From positions 4,585,372 through 4,649,371 of the forward strand of contig NZ_KI632511.1 in NCBI RefSeq assembly GCF_000504285.1: a DNA stretch of 64,000 nt. Direction: 5' to 3'. Origin of the DNA: Actinospica robiniae DSM 44927 (GTDB taxonomy: Bacteria > Actinomycetota > Actinomycetes > Streptomycetales > Catenulisporaceae). Positions within the stretch are counted from its first letter, which is position 1, and every line of letters begins with the position of its first letter. The notes below the pieces were generated by a model. That model ran no database searches. It was not told where the DNA came from and was given only the letters and a program-made list of their open reading frames with translations. Below, piece after piece: positions 1 to 8,486 of the stretch. Both the position numbers and the translations under genes were made by a program.

Positions 1-146
1 GCGCGGAACCGGCGGGCGAAATGCGCGGTGGACATGTAAGCGGTACGCGCAAGCTCGGCTACGTCGAGTGGCCGCGCGTACTCGCGGTCCATCAGGTCGC
101 GGGCGCGACGCAGATGGGCGAGATTGGCGAGTTCCTCCGGCGTCAC
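1..146 (-). CDS. AraC-family transcriptional regulator (N-terminal fragment, runs off left edge)
   Basis: The reverse strand reads from a GTG at 146-144 as VTPEELANLAHLRRARDLMD, followed by a DVAELARTAYMS helix-turn-helix stretch and FARRFR. This is the usual start of short actinobacterial AraC-type regulators whose DNA-binding domain is at the extreme N-terminus. Only about 48 residues are inside the window; the rest lies to the left. Such proteins commonly sit next to a glyoxalase-fold gene, but that side is not visible. The family call is firm, while target genes and effector are unknown. Confidence 0.8.
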   Translation of the reverse strand, partial: MTPEELANLAHLRRARDLMDREYARPLDVAELARTAYMSTAHFARRFR

Positions 147-201
147 GGTTCGAGCCTATCAGCGTGCTCAGTGGTTGCTAAGAGTCCCGCGAATCCGCAG
201 G

Positions 202-864
202 TCATGAGTCGATTGAGAGACGCCGAGCCCCGATACCAGCGCGGCCGGCGCCACCCGCGCGGCCGAGCTGGGCCGGATGCGTCACGGCCTCCTCCAGCTG
301 CGCCGCGAGGGAATGGATGGTGGCGCTGACGAGGTAGGTCTCGACGCCCGCGTCCATGAACCGCCGCACCGGGCCATTGGAACTCATGCCGAGCGAGTCG
401 TCCGAAGCCTCGACCACCATGACCCGCGCCCGCGGAAAGCGGCCGCGAAGGTTGGACAGCAACATCAGCCCGATCCCCGGCGGCACCAGCAACACGTCAG
501 CCGTCGGGGGCGCGGCGTTGAAGTCGAGAACGACGTAGTCCTCACCGAGGGAGGAAGCGAGCAGCGACCTGACATGGTCGGACATGCGCAGCGCCGAGGC
601 GACGATGGTGACGCGGTCGTAGCTGATGGCCGCCTCAGACGGCTCGGCTCCCGGCCAGGCAGTTGGAGCCGGCGCCTGCGCTGGGGTGGTCGTTGCGGTC
701 GTCGCCGCCGTCGGAATGGCCGAGATCGACGCGAGCGGCTCATCGCCCCGTGTGATCACCAGCTCCTCGCCGCTCCGTAGCGCCTCGATCATGGCCACGA
801 CGTCCTCCGGCAGGCAGCTCACGTCGATGCAGCGCGACCATCTGACCTGATCCATGCCCTTCAT
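202..864 (-). CDS. Phd-like N-terminus fused to a receiver-like domain; function unknown
   Basis: This 220-aa protein is not recognised as a known full-length family. Residues about 12-50 (CIDVSCLPEDVVAM, then GEELVITRGDEPLASI) closely resemble the DNA-binding part of Phd/YefM antitoxins. A Pro/Thr/Ala-rich linker (about 51-78) follows. Residues about 80-200 show the rhythm of a CheY-type receiver fold (DVLLVPPGIGLMLLSNLRGRFPRARVMVVEAS, broken here as DVLLVPPGIGLML and RGRFPRARVMVVEAS, then FMDAGVETYLVSATIHSLAAQL), but without the usual acidic pocket and phospho-acceptor Asp. It may therefore be a non-phosphorylated pseudo-receiver regulator. No toxin gene is next to it. It is divergent from murE with about 50 bp between. 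The start at 864 has a GGAGGG about 13 nt upstream, and an internal ATG three codons later is possible. Domain assignments are by eye. Confidence 0.6.
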   Translation of the reverse strand: MKGMDQVRWSRCIDVSCLPEDVVAMIEALRSGEELVITRGDEPLASISAIPTAATTATTTPAQAPAPTAWPGAEPSEAAISYDRVTIVASALRMSDHVRSLLASSLGEDYVVLDFNAAPPTADVLLVPPGIGLMLLSNLRGRFPRARVMVVEASDDSLGMSSNGPVRRFMDAGVETYLVSATIHSLAAQLEEAVTHPAQLGRAGGAGRAGIGARRLSIDS

Positions 865-914
865 ACTGACATCTGGCCCTCCGCGCAGTCACGACCGAAG
901 GAGCAACCCGCCCG

Positions 915-2390
915 ATGAAGCTCGCCGACGTCCTCGATCAGAACCAGTACCGGCTGGTGCAGGGAACCCTCGACACCGAGATCTCGGCAGGGGTGACCGC
1001 CGACACGCGAAACGTCGAGCGTGGATCGCTGTTCGTCGCCGTCGCCGGCCATCGCCGAGACGGCCACACCATGCTCCACGAGGCTTTCGAGAAGGGCGCG
1101 GTGGCGGCGCTCGTCACCGATCCCGAGAGCGCGGCGCCGGCGGGGATGACAGTCGTCGAGGTACCGGACACGCTGGCCGCGGTCTCGTTCACCGCCGCCC
1201 GCCTGCAAGGAGAACCGGGGCGGTCGATGAAGGTCGTATCGATCACCGGAACCAACGGCAAGACCTCGATCGCGGCCATCCTCGAATCGATCCTCGGGCA
1301 CCTCAGCCCCGCTCCCGTCGGAGTCATCGGCACCGGCGGGCCGCGGATCGATCAGACTCCGCTGCCCTTGAAGGTCAGTACCCCGACCACGCCGCTGGCC
1401 AATGAACTGCAGGCGATTCTGCGTGCCATGGCGGACCGGCACACGGAAACCGTCGTCATGGAGGCGTCTTCGCTCGCGCTGGTCGAACACCGTGTCGACC
1501 ACGCTTTCACCGACATCGGCGTGTTCACCAACCTCTCGCACGACCACCTCGACGATCACGGAAGTATGGAGGCCTACCGGCAAGCCAAGATGCTGCTGTT
1601 CTCCGGGCTCTCCGGCCAGGCCGTGGCCAATGCCGACGACCCGGTTACCGCCGAGATCCACACCTTGATGCCGGGCCGCGTGACGACCTTCGGCATCGAG
1701 CAGGACGCCGACTACCGCGCCGTCGACGTCCGCGTCTCCACCGCCGGCACCGCATTCACGCTGCTTCACCAAGGGCAGCGGCACGAAGCCGGCTTCCCCG
1801 TGCCCGGACTCTTCGCCGCCTCCAACGCCCTGGCCGCGATCGTCGTGTGCCGACTTCTGGGATACGAACTCGAAGACGTCCTGCCGGCGCTCAAGGCGGT
1901 CGGGCAGATCCCAGGGCGCATGCAGACACTAAGCCTGGCCGACGGCACGACGGTCGTCGTCGACTACGCTCACAGCCCTGATTCCCTCGAGAAGGTCCTG
2001 GACACGCTCCGCGGCCTGACCGCGAACGGCAGACTCATCACCGTCTTCGGCTGCGGCGGCGACCGCGACCCGGCCAAGCGCGCGCCCATGGGCGCCATCG
2101 CGGGCCGGCTGTCCGATCACGTGGTCATCACGAGCGACAACCCGCGCATCGAAGACCCCGAGTCGATTCTCGACGCGATCGAGGCGGGCCTCGGCCCGAC
2201 AGGTACGTCGTACGACCGGATCACGGACCGCCGCGAAGCCATCGCCCGCGCCCTGTCCGTCGCACGCCCCGGCGACACCGTGCTGATCGCGGGCAAGGGC
2301 AGCGAGGATCACCAGATCATCGGTGACCGCAAGATTCCATTTCAGGACATTGCCGTAGTCCGCCAGCTCGCCGAGATCGTCACGCACTGA
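915..2390 (+). CDS. murE: UDP-N-acetylmuramoyl-dipeptide--diaminopimelate ligase (MurE-type)
   Basis: This is a 491-aa Mur ligase of the usual MurE length. It adds diaminopimelate to UDP-MurNAc-L-Ala-D-Glu in the cytoplasm using ATP. The N-terminal UDP-binding domain is followed by the ATP-binding loop GTNGKT at residues 112-117. The C-terminal domain carries DNPR at 408-411, the motif linked to meso-DAP recognition. The ATG at 915 has an AAGGAG about 11 nt upstream. It is not in a division/cell-wall (dcw) cluster: its neighbours are convergent murQ (11-bp 3' overlap) and a divergent putative regulator. This suggests a second, recycling-linked copy, perhaps used where other bacteria use Mpl. 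Whether another murE exists elsewhere cannot be seen here. Confidence 0.9.
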   Translation: MKLADVLDQNQYRLVQGTLDTEISAGVTADTRNVERGSLFVAVAGHRRDGHTMLHEAFEKGAVAALVTDPESAAPAGMTVVEVPDTLAAVSFTAARLQGEPGRSMKVVSITGTNGKTSIAAILESILGHLSPAPVGVIGTGGPRIDQTPLPLKVSTPTTPLANELQAILRAMADRHTETVVMEASSLALVEHRVDHAFTDIGVFTNLSHDHLDDHGSMEAYRQAKMLLFSGLSGQAVANADDPVTAEIHTLMPGRVTTFGIEQDADYRAVDVRVSTAGTAFTLLHQGQRHEAGFPVPGLFAASNALAAIVVCRLLGYELEDVLPALKAVGQIPGRMQTLSLADGTTVVVDYAHSPDSLEKVLDTLRGLTANGRLITVFGCGGDRDPAKRAPMGAIAGRLSDHVVITSDNPRIEDPESILDAIEAGLGPTGTSYDRITDRREAIARALSVARPGDTVLIAGKGSEDHQIIGDRKIPFQDIAVVRQLAEIVTH

Positions 2391-3321
2391 CCTCGCCGAC
2401 TGCCTGCCCTGCCGCCCCCAGCGCCACGATCGCGGGACGGACGCGGCCGTCTGCGGCGGCGAGGGCGTCGCGGGCATGGAGCGGCGGGACGTCGGCGAGG
2501 AGGGCGACGAGCGCGGTCTTGACCTGACCGTCTGCCGCGGCGAGCGCGGCGGCGCAGACGTCGGTCGGCTCGCCGGTCGCCTCGGTCAGGATCGTCAGGA
2601 GCCTGCCACGCAGTTTCGCGTTGCTGGCACTCATCTCCACCATCAAGTTCGAGTACGTACGCCCGAGCAGCACCATCAGCGCGGTCGACAGGGTATTGAG
2701 GATCAGCTTCTGCGCGGTGCCCGCTTTCAGCCGGGTCGAGCCGGCCACGGCTTCGGGGCCGGTGTCGGCGGCGAGGTGGACGTCGGCCCACTGCGCCAGC
2801 TCGGCCTGCGGGTTGGCGCTCACCAGCACGGTGAACGCGCCGGCCGCGCGGGCAGTGCGGAGCGCTCCGCCGACGTAGGGCGTGCGTCCGCTCGCGGTCA
2901 GGCCCACGGCGACGTCGGCGCCGGTCACCACGGCGGCTTCCCGGGCGCCGTCCTCCGGGTCGTCCTCGCTGTTCTCCACCGGCGTCTCCAGCGCGGCGCG
3001 GCCGCCGGCGTGGTGGGCGAGGATGACACCGGGCTCCAGGCCGTACGTCGGGATCAGCTCGGCCGCGTCCATCACGGCGAGGCGGCCGGAGGTGCCCGCG
3101 CCGAAATAGTGCATCCGCCCGCCCGCGCCCAGCCGCGCGGCCGCCTCGTCGACGACGCGCGCGAGCTGCGGCAGCACCGCGGCCACCGCCTCGGGCACCT
3201 TGTGGTCCTCGGCGTTGAGCATCCGAAGCAGCTCGATCGTGGGCACCAGGTCGATCTCGGTGGTGCGCGGATTGCGTTCCTCGGTGGGGGCCTGCACGCG
3301 GGGGGCGTACTGAGTGCTCAT
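2380..3321 (-). CDS. murQ: N-acetylmuramic acid 6-phosphate etherase
   Basis: MurQ cleaves the lactyl ether of MurNAc-6-phosphate, giving GlcNAc-6-phosphate and D-lactate. The 313-aa protein has the sugar isomerase (SIS) fold: GAGTSGRLAVMDAAEL near residue 75, GLTASGRTPYVGGAL, and the family signature GSTRLKAGTAQKLILN. The chosen start is the ATG at 3321 (MSTQYAPRV) because AAAGGA lies about 7 nt upstream; a frame-open extension of nine codons has no such site. The 3' end overlaps convergent murE by 11 bp. It is divergent from the ABC importer at 3668 and probably shares its control region. A DeoR-type regulator sits at the end of this cluster. Confidence 0.95.
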   Translation of the reverse strand: MSTQYAPRVQAPTEERNPRTTEIDLVPTIELLRMLNAEDHKVPEAVAAVLPQLARVVDEAAARLGAGGRMHYFGAGTSGRLAVMDAAELIPTYGLEPGVILAHHAGGRAALETPVENSEDDPEDGAREAAVVTGADVAVGLTASGRTPYVGGALRTARAAGAFTVLVSANPQAELAQWADVHLAADTGPEAVAGSTRLKAGTAQKLILNTLSTALMVLLGRTYSNLMVEMSASNAKLRGRLLTILTEATGEPTDVCAAALAAADGQVKTALVALLADVPPLHARDALAAADGRVRPAIVALGAAGQAVGEVSA

Positions 3322-3485
3322 CACGCAGTCCTTTCGGCCGGGCGTCAAGGCGCTGGACCGTCGGCAGCCGAGCCCAACGGCATGGGGAAGTCGTACGGTG
3401 CTTTCCCACCGATCTCCGGCAAGCTCGCGGAAGGCACCGGCGAGATTCGAGCTCAGCGTGGGTGACGCTCAGCAAGCATGGCGTT

Positions 3486-3548
3486 AAGTTCCGTCGAGGT
3501 CAACTTCGTAAGTTAATTATTGACGAACCTTCAGGGCGCTCCTATCAT
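3486..3548 (+). promoter_or_regulatory. Promoter and candidate operator between murQ and the importer
   Basis: The +strand promoter is TTGACG (3520-3525), a 17-nt spacer, and TATCAT (3543-3548), close to the vegetative consensus. Just upstream is an inverted repeat AACTT-CGT-AAGTT (3502-3514), preceded by another AAGTT at 3486-3490. On the reverse strand TTGACC (complement of 3498-3503) could serve murQ. The repeat abuts the -35 box, so a repressor there could block both directions. This whole gap (3322-3667) carries no gene. A related palindrome lies at 62425-62441. Confidence 0.65.
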
Positions 3549-3585
3549 CGGCTCACCGCACCACCACGACTCGATGCACGAGCGC

Positions 3586-3615
3586 GCGTCCGACCTGCAC
3601 CCACGCGTCGGACGC
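3586..3615 (+). other. Leader hairpin upstream of the importer gene
   Basis: GCGTCCGAC (3586-3594) and GTCGGACGC (3607-3615) form a perfect 9-bp stem with a 12-nt loop in the predicted 5' leader, about 50 nt before the binding-protein start. No U-tract follows, so it is not a classic terminator. The second importer in this window also has a 9-bp leader hairpin. Confidence 0.4.
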
Positions 3616-3667
3616 CATATCCCGGCAGCACCACCTCAACCGCGGCCGATCGGAGATCCGACGCATC

Positions 3668-5485
3668 ATGAACCGGCTCCACCGTCTTCGCGCCCCGCTC
3701 GCCCTGGCGGCCTGCGCGGGCCTGCTCGCAGCCTGCTCGTCCGGGGGCGGGAAAACCTCGTCGTCCCAGCTGGTCTACACGTCCGTGGACGCGACGAACC
3801 CGATCACGGCGGGCGCGCCGATGAATCCGTTCAACGCGTCCGGCAACTACTTCCCCAGCTACGACACCATGCAGCTGGGCTTCGACAAACAGAATCCGAA
3901 GGATCCCGACGACTTCTTCCCCGGCCTCGCGGCGAGCTGGACGATCAGTTCCACCGGGATCACGGTGAAGCTGCAGCCGGGCGCGAAGTGGTCCGACGGA
4001 ACGCCGGTGACCCCGGCCGACATCAAGCTCTCCATGGCCATCGCCCTGACTCAGGGCAGTGCGACCGTCGGCGCCGGCTTCCTGACGCAGGGCCTTGACG
4101 TCGGCTCGGTCACCGAGGTCGACGCCTCCACGGTGCAGATCGACCAGGCCGCCGGGGGCACGAACCTGAACTTCGCCCGGCTGGTGCTCGGGCAGTACAT
4201 CGTGCCGAGCTCGGTCTACGGCTCGCTGGTGCCCTCGAGCATCTGGAGCACCATCGACGATCTGGCCTCTGCCGACTCGGCCACCGCGTCGGCCGCGGTG
4301 ACGAAGCTCAACGCGATCGGCAAGGCCGTCTCGGCCTTCTCGCCGGCCAAGGACGTCTCGGCCGGCCCGTTCGTCATCGCGCGGGTCAACCCGGGCTCGG
4401 CCGAACTGACCCGCAACCCGGACTTCTACGCGCTCTCCAAGATCGTGCCGAGCGAGGTGATCCTGCGGCACTTCAGCGGGAACTCCGACATCTGGGGCTA
4501 TATGAAGAGCGGCGAGCTGGACTCGGCGCCCTACACCTCGATGCCGACGAACATCCTCGACTCGGTGCTCAAGACCGGTTACACCCGCGTCGATTCGGCC
4601 TCGTTCGTCGACGCGGCGATCGCCTTCAACGAGAGTGACGCCCCCTACGGTCAGGCCGCGGTGCGCCAGGCGCTGGCCTACGTGATCGACCGGCAAGCGG
4701 TGACGAAGGTCGGCGAGCCGGTGGGCGGCACCGCCGCGAGCGATCTGACCGGCATGGTCGAGTCGGCGACGAAGCAGTGGCTCACGCCTTCGCAGATCTC
4801 GTCACTGAACCCTTACTCACCGGATCAGACCAAGGCGGCGTCGCTGCTGACCGGAGCGGGCTTCAAGAAGTCCGGTTCGCAGTGGCTGCTGCCGGACGGC
4901 ACGCCGTGGAAGATCACGCTTCAGACGGTCAGCGGCTTCAGCGACTGGAACGCCGCGGCCACAGTCGTCTCCTCCGAGCTCGACTCCTTCGGGATTCCGA
5001 CCCAGGTGAAGCTGACCTCTGACTTCGCCACCTACAAGACCGACATGGCCGCGGGCAAGTACGCGGTCGGGTTCTGGCTGATCGCGCTCGGCCCTTCGGC
5101 TTCGGCGGCCTACCAGCGCCTCTACGGCCAGGACGACGGCTACACCGCGAACGCCAACGGCACCGTGACGCACGCGGACGGCGGCGGCAACTGGCAGCAC
5201 ACCCCGACCAGCTACACCGTCAACGGCACCGCCATCGACCCGGGTCTGCTGACCGCGCAGCTGGCCACGCTCTCCGCCACGGCACAGCAGACGCAGGTGC
5301 AGCAGCTGGCGCTCGCCACGAACGAGCAGATGCCGGTGATCCCGATCTGGGATTACACCAACGTCAACTTCACCTACGACAAGCGCTTCACCGACTTCCC
5401 GGGCGCGAGCTCGCCAGACATCAATGGTCTGATGTACAACCAGCCGGGCGTGTGGATGATGCAGGGCTACGTCAAGGCCAAGTAG
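3668..5485 (+). CDS. Dipeptide/oligopeptide ABC transporter substrate-binding lipoprotein
   Basis: This is a 605-aa family 5 (DppA/OppA-like) solute-binding protein. Residues 1-23 form a lipoprotein signal peptide ending in LLAAC, so Cys23 would be lipidated and the protein anchored outside the membrane. The body has the family pattern of a lobe-I domain (LAASWTISSTGITVKLQPGA broken as LAASWTISS and VKLQPGAKWSDGTPVT) and a later VRQALAYVIDRQAV segment. It starts a five-gene operon with two permeases and two ATPases. Family 5 proteins bind peptides but also some oligosaccharides. The neighbourhood (murQ, murE, D-aminopeptidase, amino-sugar kinase) suggests muropeptides or cell-wall peptides; that is inference. 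Confidence 0.88.
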   Translation: MNRLHRLRAPLALAACAGLLAACSSGGGKTSSSQLVYTSVDATNPITAGAPMNPFNASGNYFPSYDTMQLGFDKQNPKDPDDFFPGLAASWTISSTGITVKLQPGAKWSDGTPVTPADIKLSMAIALTQGSATVGAGFLTQGLDVGSVTEVDASTVQIDQAAGGTNLNFARLVLGQYIVPSSVYGSLVPSSIWSTIDDLASADSATASAAVTKLNAIGKAVSAFSPAKDVSAGPFVIARVNPGSAELTRNPDFYALSKIVPSEVILRHFSGNSDIWGYMKSGELDSAPYTSMPTNILDSVLKTGYTRVDSASFVDAAIAFNESDAPYGQAAVRQALAYVIDRQAVTKVGEPVGGTAASDLTGMVESATKQWLTPSQISSLNPYSPDQTKAASLLTGAGFKKSGSQWLLPDGTPWKITLQTVSGFSDWNAAATVVSSELDSFGIPTQVKLTSDFATYKTDMAAGKYAVGFWLIALGPSASAAYQRLYGQDDGYTANANGTVTHADGGGNWQHTPTSYTVNGTAIDPGLLTAQLATLSATAQQTQVQQLALATNEQMPVIPIWDYTNVNFTYDKRFTDFPGASSPDINGLMYNQPGVWMMQGYVKAK

Positions 5486-5623
5486 TCCCGCGGCCACCCG
5501 GACAGGTCCCACCCGGCGCACAGGGCCCGAAACAGGGTTCTGAGCGTGACCCGGCGGGTATGGAGACGGCCGTCGGCTGCCTCCGTACCCGCCGGTACCT
5601 ACCCCCGAAGGAGCTGGACGCAG

Positions 5624-6616
5624 GTGAAAACCCTGATCCGGCGGTTGCTGCCGAAGCTGGCCGCCGGGCTCGTGATGATCTGGGCCGTGGCGAGCTTCAC
5701 CTTCTTCCTCGTGCACGCGCTGCCCGGCAACCCCGGTGACGCGGCGTACGAGAACTACATCCTGGCCGGCATGCCCCCCGAGCAGGCGCAGGCGAAGGTG
5801 GCCTCGATCTACGGCTTCACCTCGCACGACCCGCTGCTTGCGCAGTACCGCGGCTACATCTGGCGTCTGCTGCACGGCGACCTGGGGCAGTCCATCTCTT
5901 ACAGCGGCGTCCCGGTCACCCACGTGCTGCGGGCCGCGGCGCCGTGGACCATCTTCCCGGCGCTGGCGGGGCTGATCATCGCCTTCCTCGTCGGCACCAG
6001 CGGCGGGGCGCTGGCCGCGGTCAAGCGCTCGAGCCGGTGGGGCGGGGTGCTGTCGATGTCAGGCTCCTTTTTCGCCGGGATCCCCGCGTTCGTACTCGCG
6101 CTGGTCCTGGCGTTCCTCTTCCACACCGAGTGGAACCTGCTCCCCTACGGCGACACCAGCGACGTGACCTTGACTCCTGGTTTCAACGGGCCCTACATCG
6201 CCTCGGTGATCCAGCACGCGGTCCTTCCGGTGGCGACGTACGCGTTGCTCGCTTACGGCGGCTGGCTGCTGACCATGAAGTCGAGCGTGATCTCAGTGCT
6301 CGGTGATGACTTCATCCTGGCCGCGGAGTTGCGCGGCCTGCACCCGCGCACCCGGATGCGGTACGTCTCGCGCAACGCGATCCTGCCGATGTTCACCATG
6401 TTCGCCCTCTCCATCGGATACTTGCTGGGCGGATCGGTGCTGGTGGAGAACGTGTTCGACTATCCGGGCCTGGGCAACGTGCTGTTCCAGGCGATCGGCG
6501 CCCGCGACTATCCGCTGATGTCCGGCGCGTTCCTGCTGATCACCGTCGCGATCGTGCTGGCGAACATCGTGGCCGACCTGCTCTATACCGTGATCGATCC
6601 GCGAGTGAGGCGTTGA
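5624..6616 (+). CDS. ABC transporter permease, DppB type
   Basis: This 330-aa inner-membrane permease begins with a first transmembrane helix (KLAAGLVMIWAVASFTFFLV) followed by HALPGNPGD, the usual DppB/OppB opening. It has about six helices and the EAA-like segment ELRGLHPRTRMRYVSRNAIL that contacts the ATPases. The GTG at 5624 is preferred because GAAGGAG lies 10 nt upstream. The frame is open 26 codons further 5' but that part is Arg-rich and unlike the family. It lies 138 bp after the binding-protein gene and ends 2 nt before the next start. Partner of the DppC-type permease that follows. Confidence 0.88.
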   Translation: MKTLIRRLLPKLAAGLVMIWAVASFTFFLVHALPGNPGDAAYENYILAGMPPEQAQAKVASIYGFTSHDPLLAQYRGYIWRLLHGDLGQSISYSGVPVTHVLRAAAPWTIFPALAGLIIAFLVGTSGGALAAVKRSSRWGGVLSMSGSFFAGIPAFVLALVLAFLFHTEWNLLPYGDTSDVTLTPGFNGPYIASVIQHAVLPVATYALLAYGGWLLTMKSSVISVLGDDFILAAELRGLHPRTRMRYVSRNAILPMFTMFALSIGYLLGGSVLVENVFDYPGLGNVLFQAIGARDYPLMSGAFLLITVAIVLANIVADLLYTVIDPRVRR

Positions 6617-6618
6617 CG

Positions 6619-7464
6619 ATGACGACCTTGCGTGTGCTCACACGCCGGCCGGGACGCGTGATCGGCCTGCTGATCCTGCTGTTGTTCGCGTTGATGGCCG
6701 TGGCCGGCCCCAGTCTCTACTCGGGCACGCTGGCCGTGGACCCGAACGCCATCTACTCCTCACCCAGCTCGCAGCACTGGCTCGGCACCGACTTCGCCGG
6801 CTCGGACGTGTTGCAGGAGATCGTGGTCGGCGCCCGCTACGTGCTCGAGACCGCAGCGCTCTCCGCGTTGTTCACCGCCGTGATCGGCACCGCCGTCGGG
6901 CTGGTGGCGGGCTACCATCGCGGACCGGCCGACTCGGCGCTGATGCGGCTGACCGACTTCGTGCTGACGATCCCCGGGCTGCCGCTGCTGATCGTGCTCT
7001 CCACGATCTGGAGCTTCGGCCAGCCGTACGAGATGGCGATCGCCCTCGGTGTGACCGGCTGGGGCGGCGTGGCGCGGGCGGTGCGGTCGCAGACCCTTTC
7101 GTTGCGTGAGCGCGGATTCCTCGAAGCCGCCCGCGGCCTTGGCCTCTCCTCCCGCCACGTGATCGTCAGGGAGCTGCTGCCGAACCTGGCGCCGTTCGTG
7201 GCGATGAACATGCTGCTGGCGGTGATCGCGTTCATGGGCGCGGAGGTGGCGCTGTTCTTCCTCGGGGTGGTGCCGTTCTCCAGCAGCAACTGGGGCGTGA
7301 TGCTCAACCAGGCGGTGTTCTCCGGCGGCGCCATGGACAGCCCGGCCGCGCTGAGCTACCTGCTGGCGCCGCTGGTGTGCATCCTGCTGATCACGATCGG
7401 CATCGTGCTGTTCCTCGACGCCGTCGACGAACTGTTCAACCCGCGGCTGAGGGAGCGTCCGTGA
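6619..7464 (+). CDS. ABC transporter permease, DppC type
   Basis: The 281-aa permease has an N-terminal helix (GLLILLLFALMAVAGPSL), then the DppC-type periplasmic stretch with SQHWLGTDFAGSDVLQEIV, and the EAA loop RGFLEAARGLGLSSRHVIVRE in two parts. About six helices in all. The ATG at 6619 starts 2 nt after the previous stop; an in-frame TTG two codons earlier is possible. The 3' end overlaps the next ATPase gene by 4 nt (GTGA), so translation is probably coupled. Confidence 0.88.
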   Translation: MTTLRVLTRRPGRVIGLLILLLFALMAVAGPSLYSGTLAVDPNAIYSSPSSQHWLGTDFAGSDVLQEIVVGARYVLETAALSALFTAVIGTAVGLVAGYHRGPADSALMRLTDFVLTIPGLPLLIVLSTIWSFGQPYEMAIALGVTGWGGVARAVRSQTLSLRERGFLEAARGLGLSSRHVIVRELLPNLAPFVAMNMLLAVIAFMGAEVALFFLGVVPFSSSNWGVMLNQAVFSGGAMDSPAALSYLLAPLVCILLITIGIVLFLDAVDELFNPRLRERP

Positions 7465-8486
7465 TCGACACCGCCTGGCAGACAGACGCCCCGGCCTCGG
7501 AGTACACCGAGGTCCTCGTGCGCGACCTGACCGTGTGCTTCCGCACCGACCGCGGCGAGGAACTGCCGGCCGTCGCGCACGCCGACCTGACCCTGCCGGC
7601 GGGCAAGATCACCGGCCTGGTCGGCGAGTCGGGGTCGGGCAAGTCCACCCTCGCGTTCTCGCTGCTCGGCGCCGTGCCCCCGCCGGGCCGGATCACCTCG
7701 GGCTCCGTGCACATGACCGGGATCGGCGACGTCACCAAGCTCTCTGGCGCGAAGCTGCGCCGGATACGCGGCGGCAAGGTCGGCTACGTCTTCCAGGCGT
7801 CGCAGAACTCGTTGAATCCGCTCAAGACCGTCGGCAAGCAGCTGCTCGATCTCGGCCGGGCGCACGACGTGGAGTACCTGCCGGGTCTGGTGCGCCGGGC
7901 TCGCGAGCTGTGCGAGCTGATGGGCATGGACGGCAAGCGGGTGCTCGATTCCTACCAGCACGAGCTGTCCGGCGGCATGCGCCAGCGAGTGGGGATCGTC
8001 TTCGCTCTCGTCCTCAATGCCAGAGTCCTGGTTCTCGACGAGCCGACGACGGCGCTGGACATGCTCTCGCAGGCGGCGGTACTGAAGATCATCGGCCAGG
8101 TGCACAAGGACATCGGCCTCACGACCCTCATCGTCACCCACGACATGGGCGTCGTCTCCGAGCTCGCCGACCGGCTCGCTGTGATGTACGGCGGCCGCAT
8201 CGTCGAGGACGGTCCGGCGGAACAGGTGCTGCAGCGACCCTCGCACCCCTATACACGGGCTCTGATCAACGCGACAGCGCGGGTCTCCGGGGACATCTCG
8301 CGGGCCAAGGCGCTGCCGGGCCGCCCGCCCGACCTGGTCTCGATCCCCAAGCAGGGCTGCGTGTTCCGCGAGCGCTGCGCTTTCGCGATGGACCGCTGCG
8401 CGACCGAGGAGCCGCCGTTGCAGATCTGGGAGGGCGAGCGCCGCCGCGCCTGCCACGCCGACGCGCAGGAAGTGATCGGGTCGTGA
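7461..8486 (+). CDS. ABC transporter ATP-binding protein, DppD type
   Basis: This 341-aa ATPase powers the importer. Visible motifs are the P-loop GESGSGKST (55-63), the signature LSGGMRQR (169-176), Walker [13 protein letters not shown], and the C-terminal oligopeptide-transporter extension with paired cysteines (GCVFRERCAFAMDRC). The latter often binds an iron-sulfur cluster in this family. The GTG at 7461 overlaps the preceding stop as GTGA. The frame is open 28 codons upstream but those residues are the shadow of the permease gene. It pairs with the DppF-type ATPase that follows, again with a 4-nt overlap. Confidence 0.9.
   Translation: MIDTAWQTDAPASEYTEVLVRDLTVCFRTDRGEELPAVAHADLTLPAGKITGLVGESGSGKSTLAFSLLGAVPPPGRITSGSVHMTGIGDVTKLSGAKLRRIRGGKVGYVFQASQNSLNPLKTVGKQLLDLGRAHDVEYLPGLVRRARELCELMGMDGKRVLDSYQHELSGGMRQRVGIVFALVLNARVLVLDEPTTALDMLSQAAVLKIIGQVHKDIGLTTLIVTHDMGVVSELADRLAVMYGGRIVEDGPAEQVLQRPSHPYTRALINATARVSGDISRAKALPGRPPDLVSIPKQGCVFRERCAFAMDRCATEEPPLQIWEGERRRACHADAQEVIGS

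Noticed and set aside
202-864. Toxin-antitoxin pair involving the Phd-like protein
   Set aside because: No small toxin gene lies upstream or downstream; the neighbours are an AraC regulator and murE.
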